From Plectrocnemia conspersa (Eukaryota; Arthropoda; Insecta; Trichoptera; Polycentropodidae), in NCBI GenBank assembly GCA_009617715.1, contig VTFK01000095.1, forward strand, positions 496,001 through 560,000: a DNA stretch of 64,000 nt, in the 5' to 3' direction. How positions within the stretch are numbered: position 1 is the first letter of the stretch; each line of letters starts with the position of its first letter. The notes below the pieces were generated by a model, which saw only the letters and a program-made list of their open reading frames with translations, did no database searches and was not told the DNA's origin. Position numbers and translations under genes: made by a program. Shown here in pieces: positions 36,382 to 49,100 of the stretch.

Positions 36382-39300
36382 TCACGGCATGTGTAGATGA
36401 CAATCGTACACGGTGGCAAAGGTCTCGGTGTAAAGAAGTTTACACGACGCCGCATTGTTCTGATAACTCATCTCCGGCACCTTCATCTCGGGATTCACAG
36501 CCACTCGCATTCTGTAATCTCCGGGGGCTAGCTCGGAGATGTCTATCCACTGACAGTCTATGTTGTACTTGTACACGTCCGAGCAGTTCACCGAGACTCC
36601 TGCGAAACACATTTAGATACTGTTAGCTTTGATACCCTGTGTATGTACGTTTCGCGTGCGAAACTTGGAATTAGTGTTGGGTGCGGGTACAAGGGGAAAC
36701 TTTGAATGGAGAGAAATTGTGTTTGCTAAGAACGCTCGTGTGAAGATATAATGCATATTATATGTGCTTGTGTATACCGAGTACATGTAAACATTTACAT
36801 AGTGTATTAAGAATATATTGAATAATTTTGCAAATGTTCATAAAGACGTTGGAGAAATAAATGTACATGAATGTATTATTTGTCTGAGAGTGGTTTGAAT
36901 TATAAATGTAAAAACTGAGACAAGGGTTTTTTTTATACACTTATCATTGTTAACTCTCTTATAAAATTTATATACACGGCAGTGATTAAAAAAGATGGTG
37001 GAATATTCTTGCTTAAAAATGTGAAAAGACAGCGTATTTGACCACACCTTAAAAACACTTTTTTCACAACATAGTAATCATTATTTTATAGAAAGTATCA
37101 TAACAATAGTTTTAAAACATTAATAAATACAATAGTTTCAAATTATGTCTGTAATTATTCAATATTTTAAATTTTCTGTTGTTGCAAACAATATGTACAA
37201 TACATATAAATATATAATAAAGGATGTTTTAGAGGTTTGTTTATCGAATTAGCAACACTTTTTCCAGCGACACCCAATTTGATAGCTGACAGCTGATTTG
37301 TGCTCAGTTTGGTTTGCTATTTTACCATGACTAGACTTACTTGGTTTTTTTGAAGATAAGATAAGAATGACAGGTCAGAAATTTAATTTCTAAGGTAGGT
37401 TTTTTAAGCTTCTAAAGGTTTTTATTTTAGTGATTTGTTTTTCGAATTGGCAACATTATTTCCAGCGACAGACAATTTTACAGCTGATTTGTGCTCAGTT
37501 TGGGTTACCATTTTACGATGAACAGACTTGCAAATTGTGCAAATTTATTTCTAAAATTGTGATTCAGTTTGCAAAACTTACCGTGCGCCACGTTCATTTT
37601 ACGGTCGACGTAAACGTCCATCCGAGAAAATAAATCGCATAAATAATTGATAATACGCATCCGCAGAGACGTCGTACAGTGCCCATCGAAGAAACTGTTT
37701 ATTCTATGGAGCTTAGTATTGAAGAGGACCCGAATGAATCTATTCGCCATCGTGCACATCAATTGGAGCTATGCACGATTTTACAGAAAGATATTGGTTT
37801 ACGAGTTTACAATTAAATACCTCTTAAAAAACACCCTTTATAATTCAATGAGATACCTAGTATACCTAGCTCACATATGTATCAAATCACCTTGATCTCC
37901 GTAATTCTCACAAGCGTACTTTGGCTCAATTCCTTGTTGGCAAGTATTGTCTTCTAAGCAAAATGAAGCTTTATGGCCTTCCGCTACTCTTCTACCTTCA
38001 TGGTCGATTATATCAAAAGCTGCGAAAACTTCCATGCTATGATAATGCCTGAAACATACGTAACATAAACCAAAGACAATAAAAATAATCACAATGTTCT
38101 GCTTACATATGGCACATGTGCCACTCCCACATGTGCTTCGGAACAGCAGGTCTAAAATCAGCAGTTCCTATATTCATAGTGCTAGCAGTGAACCTGAGCA
38201 GTCTTCTAGTTTCAGTGAACCAATCGCTCCTTTCCTTCTTCATCACGTACGCATAGCTCGCAAGACAATTTTCTTCCATAGCGCAAGTTAACGAAACCAT
38301 AGATACGTCTTCCAAATGAGCCGTTCTCATCAGTTCGTAATGATCGAATAGCAAATCGGCCATTTTGGTAGTGCAGCCGACTGCTGCTAAATTTGTCTTT
38401 ATTCCAGGACAATCAACATCTCCCACTTCATCGTGAAAGCAATGATCCAAAGTATCTTCACTACTGTTGCACTTAACTCCACTTAAAACTATAGACGATA
38501 TATTGCCACCAAAGTAGTCGGTTTGGTAAGCGTTGGAAGCGTAGCCTAAACCTAAACTTTTACATACAACCATCGCTTCCAAGATTGACCAGCCGTCTCC
38601 ACAGATTGTGCCCCATTTGTCGCCATATTTTACTTCGACTCTTCCTTCGCCGTTTAATCTTCCACCACTAAGTCTTATATTGAACTGTTGATCTTTAAAA
38701 GTTTCGAAGATCTTCTTTTTGGGCTTCTTTGGCTTCGGCAACACTATGGGTAGGGGTGTGGTTACATTATTTTTGCATACCACTCCTGCAGCTTCTTCTG
38801 GAAGACAATCGCTCGTACCCCAACCATCGAATCTACATTTGCTGATTGAATCTTCTTTACCACTGCAGTATAAATTGTCCATCCAGAATTTTCCTTTATA
38901 TTTAAAACCAAAATATTTTAATATAATCATCTTATTATTTATATTATATAAAGAATTGATGATCTTTCAAAAAATATTTAATACAGTCTTCAAATCTTTT
39001 GGACTGAAATTAATGAATTTTTGAGAGATATGGAAAGCGAATTCGACGATATTATTTTAGATACTTAGGTTCGTTGATAAATATTGACATTTTTCAACAT
39101 TTTATTGTGAATATTAGACGAAAAATGAACTATATAAACCTATAATTAAATTTCTGATTAAGTAAAAGTATAGTGAAAATGGTTGACAATACAAATCGTC
39201 ACCTTGAATCAAATAATGTAACACATATTCAGTTTTTAACAGAAGGAAATCTTTCTACTATGAAAAAAATGCTAATGAAATATAAATACTGCAACATTAA

Positions 39301-42300
39301 TTTTCGATTAATAATGTCAAAAAAATATATATTAAGACAATAAAATGGTAATGAGAATATAATATATAATATATCACCATTCAATTAAGTCGTTGAAAAT
39401 ATTTTATATAATTTATCTGCAATGCAGTATCAAATTAAAAAATAAATTTCAAAACCTTATCAAAACCGAACAGCTCCAATTGATAACTAATCTATAAACT
39501 AATAATTAGAGAAATTCATATCGTTAAGAGTTACCACATATTGATTCACCTATATATTAATCAATGAAAGCAGGAAAGCTAGGAAAACCCAATCTAAACT
39601 GATTTATAATTATTAATAATACGATAGGAAATTAAAAAATCATGGGTCCTTCAATTCATAATCAGCCACTCTCACTGTTATTCCATTTCAGTATAGAATT
39701 ATAATTATAATATATAATTGAACCAAAATAAAAACAAAGTACTTAAAAGTGACACCATTGGGAATCGAACTTACGAATTCATACAACCCTAGCCTTTTAC
39801 TATGCAGTAGGATATATATTTTTATTCTGGCAATAGAAGCAGTAAAGTCCATATACATATGTATGTACATATGTGTACATATAAAAGGCTAACCCAGGAT
39901 ATTTTGTTTGGCCAAATTATCCATAAACTGAACAGAACGGTTTTCAAATACGACCATCTCGTACGTTTTTTATCGTAATAAAGTCTAAACGGAAATAAAA
40001 TGAAGTTTACGAGTGGCGAGTCCAAATTCTGCGCTGTGGGTGTGCTTGACGTAACCTTGAAAATTTAGCTGCTTGCAGATAACTTCAGCTTCTTCGTTGC
40101 CCCATTCGTCGTCGCAAATGGCGCCCCATTTGTTGTTATGGAGTACTTCGACGTTACCTAAAAGTAAATGAGTAAATTTAATAGATTTGATCTCTGTTTC
40201 AAGAATATTAAGGATGTGGACCGTCTCCCAGCTAATTGCTTATCGAGTAATAATATTCCAGATTTTGATACAAATAAATCTAAAGCTGCAATTAGTGATT
40301 CTGATTTCACTACATTTTTATTATTTCGAAAATAAATTTTACACCATATTTCTCGAGAAAATCAATGCTAATTAGTTAATACAATAGTAGCATATGATAG
40401 TTTAAAAAAATCAACAAAGTATGTAGATGCATACATATACTACATATGTATGCATGTGATATTTGCCTTAAAATCTTGTTTATTAATACAACTTAGCTAT
40501 AGGTAATTTTAAAATCAATTATAGTATATACATATATAAAACTTATATTTCACTATACAATATAGATCGTGCTACTAGGCAAATATATTATTTTATATTC
40601 GTAATCATGTGCTACTTTTATTTATATGTCTAAGCTCGTACACGGTAATCTATATCGGTTTCACGCGAGCTCCACTGGTGACGAGCTCAGGATTGAACTT
40701 TCTTGATTTTTATACCAGAAAAGTGATTTTCCAGTGACTACTTGTTTTTTTGTAATAAATACATAGTTACTGTATTTGCATAATGGCAATTCGGTAAGCA
40801 CGGTAATGATGTAATTATATGGAATATATAATTTTAGGTTCATTAATATGCATTCCTTTGTATTTGGTACAGATTATTTTACTTTGTTCAGATCCTTTTT
40901 TCAAGCGCTTTTAAATCCTATTATAACAACATGTTTGATTAATATGATTGTATGTATGTTCTTGAAAGAATAGTTTTGATATATGTACATATCATAGTTT
41001 GAAAATAATTCCATATAAAAATTAATATTTCATTATATTAATATAAAATTTTCAAGAAATAAGAAATATTTGCTTTTTAAGAATTTTTAAAAATAAACAC
41101 TATCTACGTCATTTTTCTTTAATATACATCATTATCAGCAAAATTAATATATATACTATATGTTTATCAATAATTTATCTTTGCAAAAATCATTTAATAT
41201 TTTTACATATGTAAATTATATTTTGCTAGGATATTTTCATTCATATTTATTATATCTAAAACTCATTGAAATTTATTTTTTATTTTTCTGCATTTTTTTG
41301 TAGAATTGACATAGTTTACCTTTTATTTGTTGGAATATAATTAATAATAAGTTATTGTTTTTTTCACATACGTTTTTATGTTACATCTATGAATAAAAAC
41401 CAAAATTGTATATTATTTTGGTTTACAACTTTACTAATATCAATGTTCAGTTTTAAAAAGTGTAGAAAAAAACCTAATATTCTAGAATCTAGGCTAACAT
41501 AATAATTTTAAGAAACTGAAAATCTTGTAGATTAAGTTATTAACTTAATAACCAAAAATAATGTAAATTTATATACTATTTATTATATAAATGTATTGCA
41601 CCCAAATATAATTTAAATTTATTAACAAATAAAGAACCTATAACATGAAATATATATGTATGTATATATATATTTTTACAAAAAATTATATTTATTAACT
41701 AGCATATTACCTTATAGTTTTTACGAAACACTCAAGGTTGGTAGCATTAATATAATGCTTAAAAATTCCGATCTACAAAAACTGTAAAATAAAAATTGGT
41801 TGTTAAGATTGCTTTGAACAAAAACCCTTGCTTATTTCCAGAATTGCATTGATTCCTAGTGATATACCTTAATGTGGCTTCAATCCCCAATTAGCTTTGT
41901 CTTCACAAGGATGAATAAAGATAAATACATTTCTTATATGTGTTGAATTTTATATCGTAATATTACAAGCTGATATTTCAAAACATATTGCAGATGAAAA
42001 TATCTATGAAAGCTAGTTTACTTTATAATAATTAAAAATATATATTAACAATATGTATTTAAGGCTCAAAGAATTTATTAGATTTTATTCCAGTCAAACG
42101 AGAATCACATTTCAAATAGTTATGATAAAATTGTATAAATTAAAAGTAAATACCTTCATTTTTATCTTTTCCACCAACCAATCTAATGTGTCCCTCTTCC
42201 TTCTGATACTTTTTTAGTAACTGTCGAATCAAATTGGCCCTGAGTTTTCTCTCTTCATCGGAAACCTTCCTACCCTTTGCGTCCATAATTATCACAATCA

Positions 42301-42337
42301 CAATTATCAAAGCACAACACAGCCTCTTGAAGATCAT
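36382..42337 (-). CDS. Loxl2: Lysyl oxidase homologue with two SRCR domains
   Basis: Secreted copper amine oxidase that oxidises peptidyl lysine to allysine for matrix crosslinking. Five exons on the minus strand (42337-42154, 40157-40011, 38893-38107, 38048-37891, 36599-36382) join in frame with GT/AG borders to 497 aa. Residues 1-22 form a hydrophobic signal peptide. SRCR domain 1 spans about 50-150 and SRCR 2 about 181-284, with a Pro/Lys-rich linker (KPKKPKKK). The lysyl oxidase catalytic domain covers about 289-497. The copper-binding block WEWHMCHMHYHSM is at about 366-378 and is split by an intron. Lys399 (in GHKASFC) and Tyr435 align with the pair that forms the lysine tyrosylquinone cofactor, so it should be active. 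The two-SRCR layout matches insect Loxl2, but that symbol is inferred. Intron 4 holds a mariner-like element. Confidence 0.93.
37220..37838 (+). mobile_element. Mariner-like element in a LOXL intron, with duplicated 5' end
   Basis: Ends AAGGATGTTTTAGAGG and (inverse complement) AAGGGTGTTTTTTAAGAGG are flanked by TA at 37218-37219 and 37839-37840. The 5' segment (gaattagcaacactttttcc ... cagctgatttgtgctcagtt ... ATG A-C-T/AACAGACTT) occurs twice, at about 37240-37345 and 37445-37530. From ATG at 37519 a broken frame encodes the N-terminal helix-turn-helix part of a transposase common in insect genomes: MNRL, FYGRRKRPSE, SIEEDPNESIRHRAHQLEL and LQKDIGLRVY. Frameshifts and loss of the catalytic DDE half make it non-autonomous. 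It lies antisense to LOXL. Confidence 0.75.
39700..39830 (-). repeat. Possible tRNA-derived SINE in LOXL intron 2
   Basis: On the minus strand aagttcgattcccaatggtg (about 39775-39756) carries a good pol III B box (GTTCGATTCCC). A weak A-box-like tgcatagtaaaagg lies about 35 bases upstream, and the sequence continues into cacttttaagtactttg and a TTATAA-rich tail. The tRNA cloverleaf is not maintained, so this is more likely a SINE than a tRNA gene. Confidence 0.4.
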
Positions 42338-42929
42338 GATTATTTTTAAATCACTTCAATTAACACGTCGGCTGACTACGTGCAGCGTTCAACATTTATT
42401 CAGTCTTAATGGCAAAACAGTCAACGTTTGGACATTTGACCTAATTGATGCGGCAAGCATCAAAATAAATGTATGCGTATAGTATACATCATCTAATTGT
42501 TCCTACGACAGATTGAATCGGTGACCTTAAACTATACATAGTAATTGATTCTGTAATGAGAATATGACCTAATGATGAAGTTTTAATTGCATATCTGAAA
42601 GGACAATTTCAAGATGGATCATGACATAATTTGCATTGCACATAACAACAAACACAGAAGTGTCTTGGCCTCCACAAAGTTTTGAGCCAGTGCTGTTATA
42701 GGTTGCTGGAATAATTTAAGATATTGATTATTTGTAATAAATTATTTTCTAGATATAGTCAATTTTATATTTGTAGTAAAGAAGTATGGCAAGGTTCTAG
42801 CTTATATATCATCGAGGAAAGGGAGAAGTCTAACGTCTCTACTATTCCTTGAACTTTTGACTAACCCATATGATTTGGGGTGGAACTAGACTCTTTGTTT
42901 TTACTTAATAAATAAAATGTATATGAAGA
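42338..42929. other. Upstream region of the LOXL gene
   Basis: Should hold the promoter and 5' leader of the minus-strand LOXL gene. No clear TATA box in the expected position was identified. Confidence 0.35.
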
Positions 42930-43345
42930 TCAATTTGACAGATGCGAAACATCCATTTGAATTTCAAATTTGACAGATAATGAAAGTTCTAAGACTAATT
43001 ATAGTCTTAGAACTTTCATTAGTTTAAGTCTAAAATACAATCTAAGCCAACTCATCTCTCAGGGTAAAGTAAATGGAATAAAAATACAGACAGACATATC
43101 ATCTCGCATATTGCTCCATAGTTTGTCTGCACTTGGATATTACACAGTTTTAAAAATATGACGGCTATCGTTATCGATATAAAAATGTTGGTCAAAGTAT
43201 ATTCAAACCGTATTTTGGTCAATAGGAGGATGCGAAAACAATTATCACTTTAATTATCAACTATCAAAAATCCACATCAATAGCAATAAAATCGTGTCAG
43301 CGCAGCTGCAGTGGGAGCACTCGGTACCGAGCGTTCCCACTGCAA
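42930..43345 (+). repeat. Family A fold-back element, partial copy A3
   Basis: Contains an 18-bp inverted repeat, atgaaagttctaagacta and its complement at about 42979-43018, also present in the copy at 61850. It continues through the block with ctcgcatattgctccatagt, attcaaaccgtattttggtc, to gagcgttcccactgc, where it stops at the hairpin centre. Same orientation as the 61.6-kb copy and more diverged. Confidence 0.65.
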
Positions 43346-44064
43346 ATGTAAATTCAAGTCAAGTTTTAAATTTTACATTTTTAAAAATAATTATTTAGAT
43401 TCTATACATATTTATAAAAATATAATTGCAATTGCCTTAAGAGCTTTCGAGATTTAATACCGAATGGTGTAACTTTGTCAGCCAATGAGATGTTTGGTTA
43501 GATCTGTCTGGTATATACTTTTGTTACGCAGACGTGAGTTTAGATAAATCAGGTCATCAAGTTAATACTTCTTAAAGAGCTGATATAGAGCTTGAAACTA
43601 GTATCAAGTTTATGCGAACCCTTTTATAAGTTTTCTGCGAGCGGCTGAAATATTTTTTTAATAGATTTGAAATAGATTTGACCGTGCGTTCAATTTTTGT
43701 CCTCTTATTGCCGCATTTTCCTCATGAAGCATTAAAAGACCTGTGTTTTTTTTCATATTGAAATTGGCGGAAAAGCGTTCTGCAAATCTGTTTCGCAAAA
43801 ATCAAATTATTATAATTTATTAAGATCTCTTACCTTTAATATGTCACTGCTTTCGTATACAAGGGCACTGACTAGCTAATATGTCGTTTGTGAATTCTGG
43901 AAACTGTCTCTGATTTTATTTACATATATGTTTTCGAGATTTTAAAAAAATTTCAGTAATTTCATTTAAGTTTGATTTTATAACAAAAATTGTGGTTAGG
44001 ATATAATGAAAGAAATAATTTGTATTAAACAGTCTAATTATACAATATATTTATAAATCGTTAT
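43346..44064. other. Intergenic sequence 3' of mRpL35
   Basis: Presumed 3' untranslated region of mRpL35 near its right edge. A minus-strand AATAAA at 43920-43915 lies about 145 bases after the stop. Otherwise AT-rich with nothing recognised. Confidence 0.35.
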
Positions 44065-44682
44065 CTAATGGGTATTAATTGGAGGTTTATATATTGGCTT
44101 CTTTCTCGTTAGTGAAAACTCTTCACGGGTGTGATATGGCTCATAGGGATCGTCTACGAAAAATTTCCTCTTCCTCCAATATTTTGTCACCATCGTATCT
44201 AACATTCTACTCTGCGTCGCGTTACAGAACACATGCTGGCGAAGACGACGCCTTTGATTCTGCGATTTTTTCCATATTCTCTTGTGCCTGCCGGCGATAG
44301 TTCTTATCCAACCGCCCCATGCGAGTCTATAGAACCTGTCGGTTACGGCCTTACACGATTTTCTTTTGCCAGAGCTTAGTGAGTATTTAGTGATGGTACG
44401 GCAAGGAACTAAATTCAATTGCGGTACAATATCTTGAAGGATTTGTCGATCTATCATTCTCACCGCAGTCGATTCAACTTTTACTGCAGTTATGCTGTTC
44501 AAGGTGCAAAATTGATTGGATTTAATCGCTGGAATAATCGATGGTATGTTTTTCACATTGTTTTTCAGTATGTTTAACGGGGCTCTGCTCAACGCTGAAA
44601 ATACCGAAAGATGACCGATATTAATGACAATATGTCAAATATTATGCTATAGAAACATACCAGAGCATATAGAGCGCAACAT
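44065..44682 (-). CDS. mRpL35: Mitochondrial ribosomal protein bL35m (39S subunit)
   Basis: Component of the large subunit of the mitochondrial ribosome, where bL35 packs against 23S-like rRNA. Two exons on the minus strand, 44682-44661 (MLRSICS plus one base) and 44594-44065, join across a 66-bp intron with a GTATGT donor and TTTTCAG acceptor to give 183 aa. The N-terminus (MLRSICSALSRAPLNILKNN) is basic and hydroxylated, as expected for a mitochondrial targeting sequence. The bL35 core starts at about residue 81 with KRKSCKAVTDRFYRL, followed by GRHKRIWKKS, RRRLRQHVF and MVTKYWRKRKFFVDDPYEPYHTREEF, all characteristic of metazoan MRPL35. It is intact and in the opposite orientation to the neighbouring wolframin gene. 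Confidence 0.93.
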
Positions 44683-46106
44683 GACGATCTATCAATGTTA
44701 ACAACTTATACTTCAAAACGTAGGTTATGAAGTTTTGGTCGATGCAATCAAATATTTGACCATTATATAAAAATATAAAATATCTAATAATAAAGGTAAT
44801 TATACATTTGAGTGCAAATAAAATTCATAAAATAATAAAAAAAAGTTAATTTTAATTAGATTTTGTTAATAATTATAACAGTGGGGAAAACAAATCAATA
44901 TAAAATTTACCTAAGGCAATTTTTCCGCATTATAAACATTATAAAAATATAAATAGTGGGATAAATTAATTTAAAACATTTCTATATCTAGCTATGTAAC
45001 TAATTTTAAATATTTAAAATGTATTTAATGTAAACGCTTCAGATGAATTTAGATCAATTTGTAATTATCTCGTACCCACGAAGCTCGTTATATCCCATAA
45101 ATATGACAAACCACATTTTTAATATAGCTAGATGGCTTCCATAAATTATGTAACAGACTTTTGTGAATTGTAAGTACTGACAATTTTTATTTACTACAAT
45201 TATAGAATTTTGTAAAAGGCAAAAATATCACTGAGCCTGTTGAAATGTAAAAACATATTTAGGAAACTCTAAGTCAGGGTAATTCAAATAATCTATTATT
45301 AATATTTATCGACAATCATATTGTGGAAATACAGAATATGATAATATTATTGATAACTTCTCGAACTTGAAATAAAAATATGATTTATAGAAATAAGAAT
45401 AATTAAGTATAAGCTAGAATTAGTATGAGTATAGAATTAAGTATAAGTTTGAATGTTCGTTTGATTATAATTATTATTTTGACAAACCATTCATTTGAAA
45501 GCATTAGCATTACTTTGTCAGCAGAATTTTAAAAGATTGTGCAAATATTAAAAACACTCGATACTCTGAAAATAATGAAATACCTTAGAGATTTTTTTCA
45601 ATTTTTTGAAGTAAATATCGCTAATAAAATATCTTCCTAGCTGTCAAACTTAGCCAAGTTAAATAAGTTTTTCATAAAGTTGCGTAGGGTGCTTCATACA
45701 TTTTATGGTAATTCTGTGCGTTAATAATAAACAAAATAAATATTTTTTTCATACAATGATTCCTAAGACAACAGTAGGTTATTATATTATTTTATTTTTT
45801 AGTCAAAGTAAAATAACATAAGGATATCAGTTTGTTATGTTAGAAAAACTTAGGGCAAATATTGTTAAAGAGTTGATGGCCGCTTTTCACGGTGCTTAAA
45901 TATTGTTGTCAAATGAAGTGGGTGGACTGCCGTTCCGCCGTCTAGTCGCCGGTGACTGAACCTTGAATATCTATTTTAATACGAATATTGTACACCGCAG
46001 CAACAATATTAACGCTGCTCTTTACGTTTTCACGCATGTTGGGCCATTTTGCGACCATTCGCTTTTCCGATCAGACGGTCTTTATTGACATTCGAGTCGA
46101 AACGTC
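44683..46106. promoter_or_regulatory. Divergent intergenic region between mRpL35 and wfs1
   Basis: 1.4 kb separates the two start codons, so it should hold both promoters. The last 230 bases (from about 45880) are GC-richer and likely include the wfs1 promoter and leader. The 67-codon frame beginning at 45988 is out of frame with wfs1 exon 1 and is not supported. No strong TATA box seen. Confidence 0.4.
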
Positions 46107-49100
46107 ATGCTCGGTCCGAGGCCCACGCCTCGAAAGAGGTGGAACTTGCATGGTAAATATCAGTCAAAACTTCTCTATATTTTCTGTGTAATTTGTGTCA
46201 CCAACTGTTTTAGATGGCCCGAGAGGTTCGCTGCGGAGACTGCGCTCTCAATTAGCTGAAGACGGCTGTCCGGAATCTCAGTTGCAATTAGCACAATGCT
46301 TATTGGACGAACGATGCGGTTAGTTATTGCAATTTAATTTTAAATTAATACCACAATTTAATACATTTTTCTTTTGCAGAATTAGAAGCAGATAGATTAT
46401 CGAACTTTCAACAAGCAATGGAGTGGCTAATTTGTGCTACTGAGCAGGGTCATAAAGAAGCGAGAAAAATGTTGGGACGGTAATGCAAAACTCGTATCAC
46501 TATCACGTGTCAAATGTAATATTATCAATATATGCAATGGTTTTTAATTTTGATAGATGTATACAAAGTGGAGTATTGAGTCCTCAAACGTCTGTAATGG
46601 CGAGAGCTAAATCTTGTCTCGCCGCTAGTTTACAAGAAACGATAGCTAGGAAAGCTGCTAGAGATTTGTTTGCCAGGTATTATTTATATTTATACATAAA
46701 GAGATTATTCTTATTATACACAAATTATACTTCTTAGTCTTTCCAACGGAGAAGAATATATAACTTCGGCTCAGTTAGAAAAACGAATGAAGGAGTTATG
46801 GGATATGAGATTAAGCAATGACGATTCATCATCCGGCGAAGATAACGAAGATTCAGAGAAGGATAACTCGGATAGTCAAAAGGACGGGAACGGAAGCGGT
46901 AGTGCGGCTTTAGAATCGCCTCCTCCGAATCACATACTTTCCGAAGGTCAAAATAATTCTTTATCCGCCAATAAAAAAAACCACGAGCTTCAAGAAGGTT
47001 ACAACCGTTAAACTATGATATGTTAAACATTAGTGTAATTTGAACTTATTTTAGTAATCGATTACAGATTATCAGCCGTCTATCAAAGAAGAAAACATCC
47101 AAAATATCAGCGAAGATAATCTAGTCTCGGCGGCGGTTACTTATTGTCAAGGCCAGTTACCACCAGTCAGCCAGGCTCTCACTTTGACCGATCCTAGCGT
47201 CAGAGCCTTAGACCGCATTCCTTACATGCACAGAGCGTTCTTGCACCCTATCATATTCATTCAAATAATTTACCTTAAGTTAGTATCATATTTTTCGACG
47301 TTCTCTTTCCAACTGACGCCCGTGCAAATTTTGCTCCTATTCTTCGGCCATTCAGTGCTCGGAACAGAAAACATAGTTTTATTTTTTCCCTTGATTTTCT
47401 ACTATTTGAGTTTCGTACTAATGATTGTATCCACTTTTAAGATGCTGCATTCGAAACATGAATTTGTCGATTTTCGTAAATGGTCCGGTCTGTTCCTCAA
47501 ATACAGCGAAGGAAATTTAGACTCTGACGAATCTGAAAGACAGTTCGTTAAAAATAACTTGAAACCTTTCATACATTTCTTTATCGGCCTCTTTATTCAT
47601 TTATCGTTCTATCCTTTGGTGGCGTCTCAATGGATTCCGTTATCGGAATTCACGGTGATTGCGTTCGTAATGACGTTCTTTATGTTATATACGTTCGTTA
47701 CTAATAATTCTTATAGTCGTTTCCCTGACTTTTTATCGTTATTGTCTTTCGGTATAAACGTCTTAGCTAAATATCCGTACGAAACCGACACGGTTGTGAG
47801 TCAAGGTTGGAGATTTTTAGATCTTCAAATACAAACGTTTCCTTCGTACATCATCGGTAATGGACTAGAGTTTTGTTTGAACTCGCGCGTCTTATTCTAT
47901 CTGATGATTCCGGGTATCTTGGCTATAATGGCTCACAGAGAGCACTGGCACGGTACTTACAAATATGCGATTCCGCATTGCGTCGTTTTGAGCTGGTTGC
48001 AAATATTTATCATAAATTCGCAAGGAGCTACCATGTACGGATTGGTGAGGAGTACTTTGGCTCTGGTGGGAACGTTCTTGTTTTTGCCCATAATGGGAGT
48101 GGCGACTGTTTTCGTTCCGGTCTTCGCCGTGATAAAGATGATCACTCTCACTGATGTTTTATATGCTACTGGATTAACGGCGGGAGTTATAGTGTTATTG
48201 GCATTGATGTGCCTTTTAGCGATGAATAAAACAATGCAAAAATATGTGACGTTCATTCAGGTAAATATTATAATAGATGTACAAATTAGTTTGCCTTTTT
48301 TTTGTTGGCGTAAGCTTTATTCAATGACATTTTGTGCACAAAGGTGTACAATGACATATTTCACCAATAAATATCTTGGATCTCTTATTGTATTGCTACT
48401 TATTGGGTGTTGGATGCCATAAATTACCATTTCGGGATCATACGTGGTTTGCCAAAGAAAATAATTATGCTCCTTTTTGTAAAAGCAAAAATAAATTTAA
48501 TTAATACAAAAGTCAACTATATTAAAAGGCTTATGTTTATTGAGTCAGTACTTTTATTAAATGTTCATTATTTATATTAAAAGATCAGCTGTTCAAACCA
48601 AAACCTAATCTTAACGAATTAACCAGATTCCAAAAAATATTTTAAGTTTAGTTCAATAAATTCAAGTGATTTACAGCCTTAAATTATACTAAATAACCAT
48701 AGGCTCAAAGGTTTATGGCACCTTAGGTGCCCAATGAGTACTGGCGATTTTCTTAATCACACCTATAGAAGCCATCGGCGGTGAAAGGGTTTTAGGTATT
48801 GTTTTAAAAAAGTATCACTTAATTTAAAAAATAATTGTTTAATATGCATATTAAACTTCAGAAAGTCATCATAATTTAAACCCCCTTTTATATATAATAT
48901 ATATAGTAGACCCCCCCCCCCAATAACACGGTAAATTGGGGATGTGCTATTTGGGTGTCCGTTACTTTATGTGTGAACGAGCCAAAGGGAGGATATCTCA
49001 TCACACACGCCTGATTGTGTATTGCAAAAAATTGTAAGAGTATTTTCTAGTCCCCCCAACTACACGTCCCCAAATTTACAGTATTATTGGGGGTCTACTG

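Noticed and set aside
39750..39800. tRNA gene on the minus strand
   Set aside because: The B box is good, but stems of a cloverleaf do not pair and the flanks look like a SINE.
45988..46191. 67-codon frame upstream of wfs1
   Set aside because: It overlaps exon 1 in another frame. The frame from ATG 46107 gives a correct splice phase and a wolframin-like N-terminus.
48261..48422. Continuation of the long wfs1 frame to a stop at 48420
   Set aside because: A consensus donor (CAG/GTAAAT) at 48260 joins in phase to the exon at 49502, which encodes the conserved wolframin C-terminus. The extension is intron read-through, though a truncated isoform cannot be excluded.
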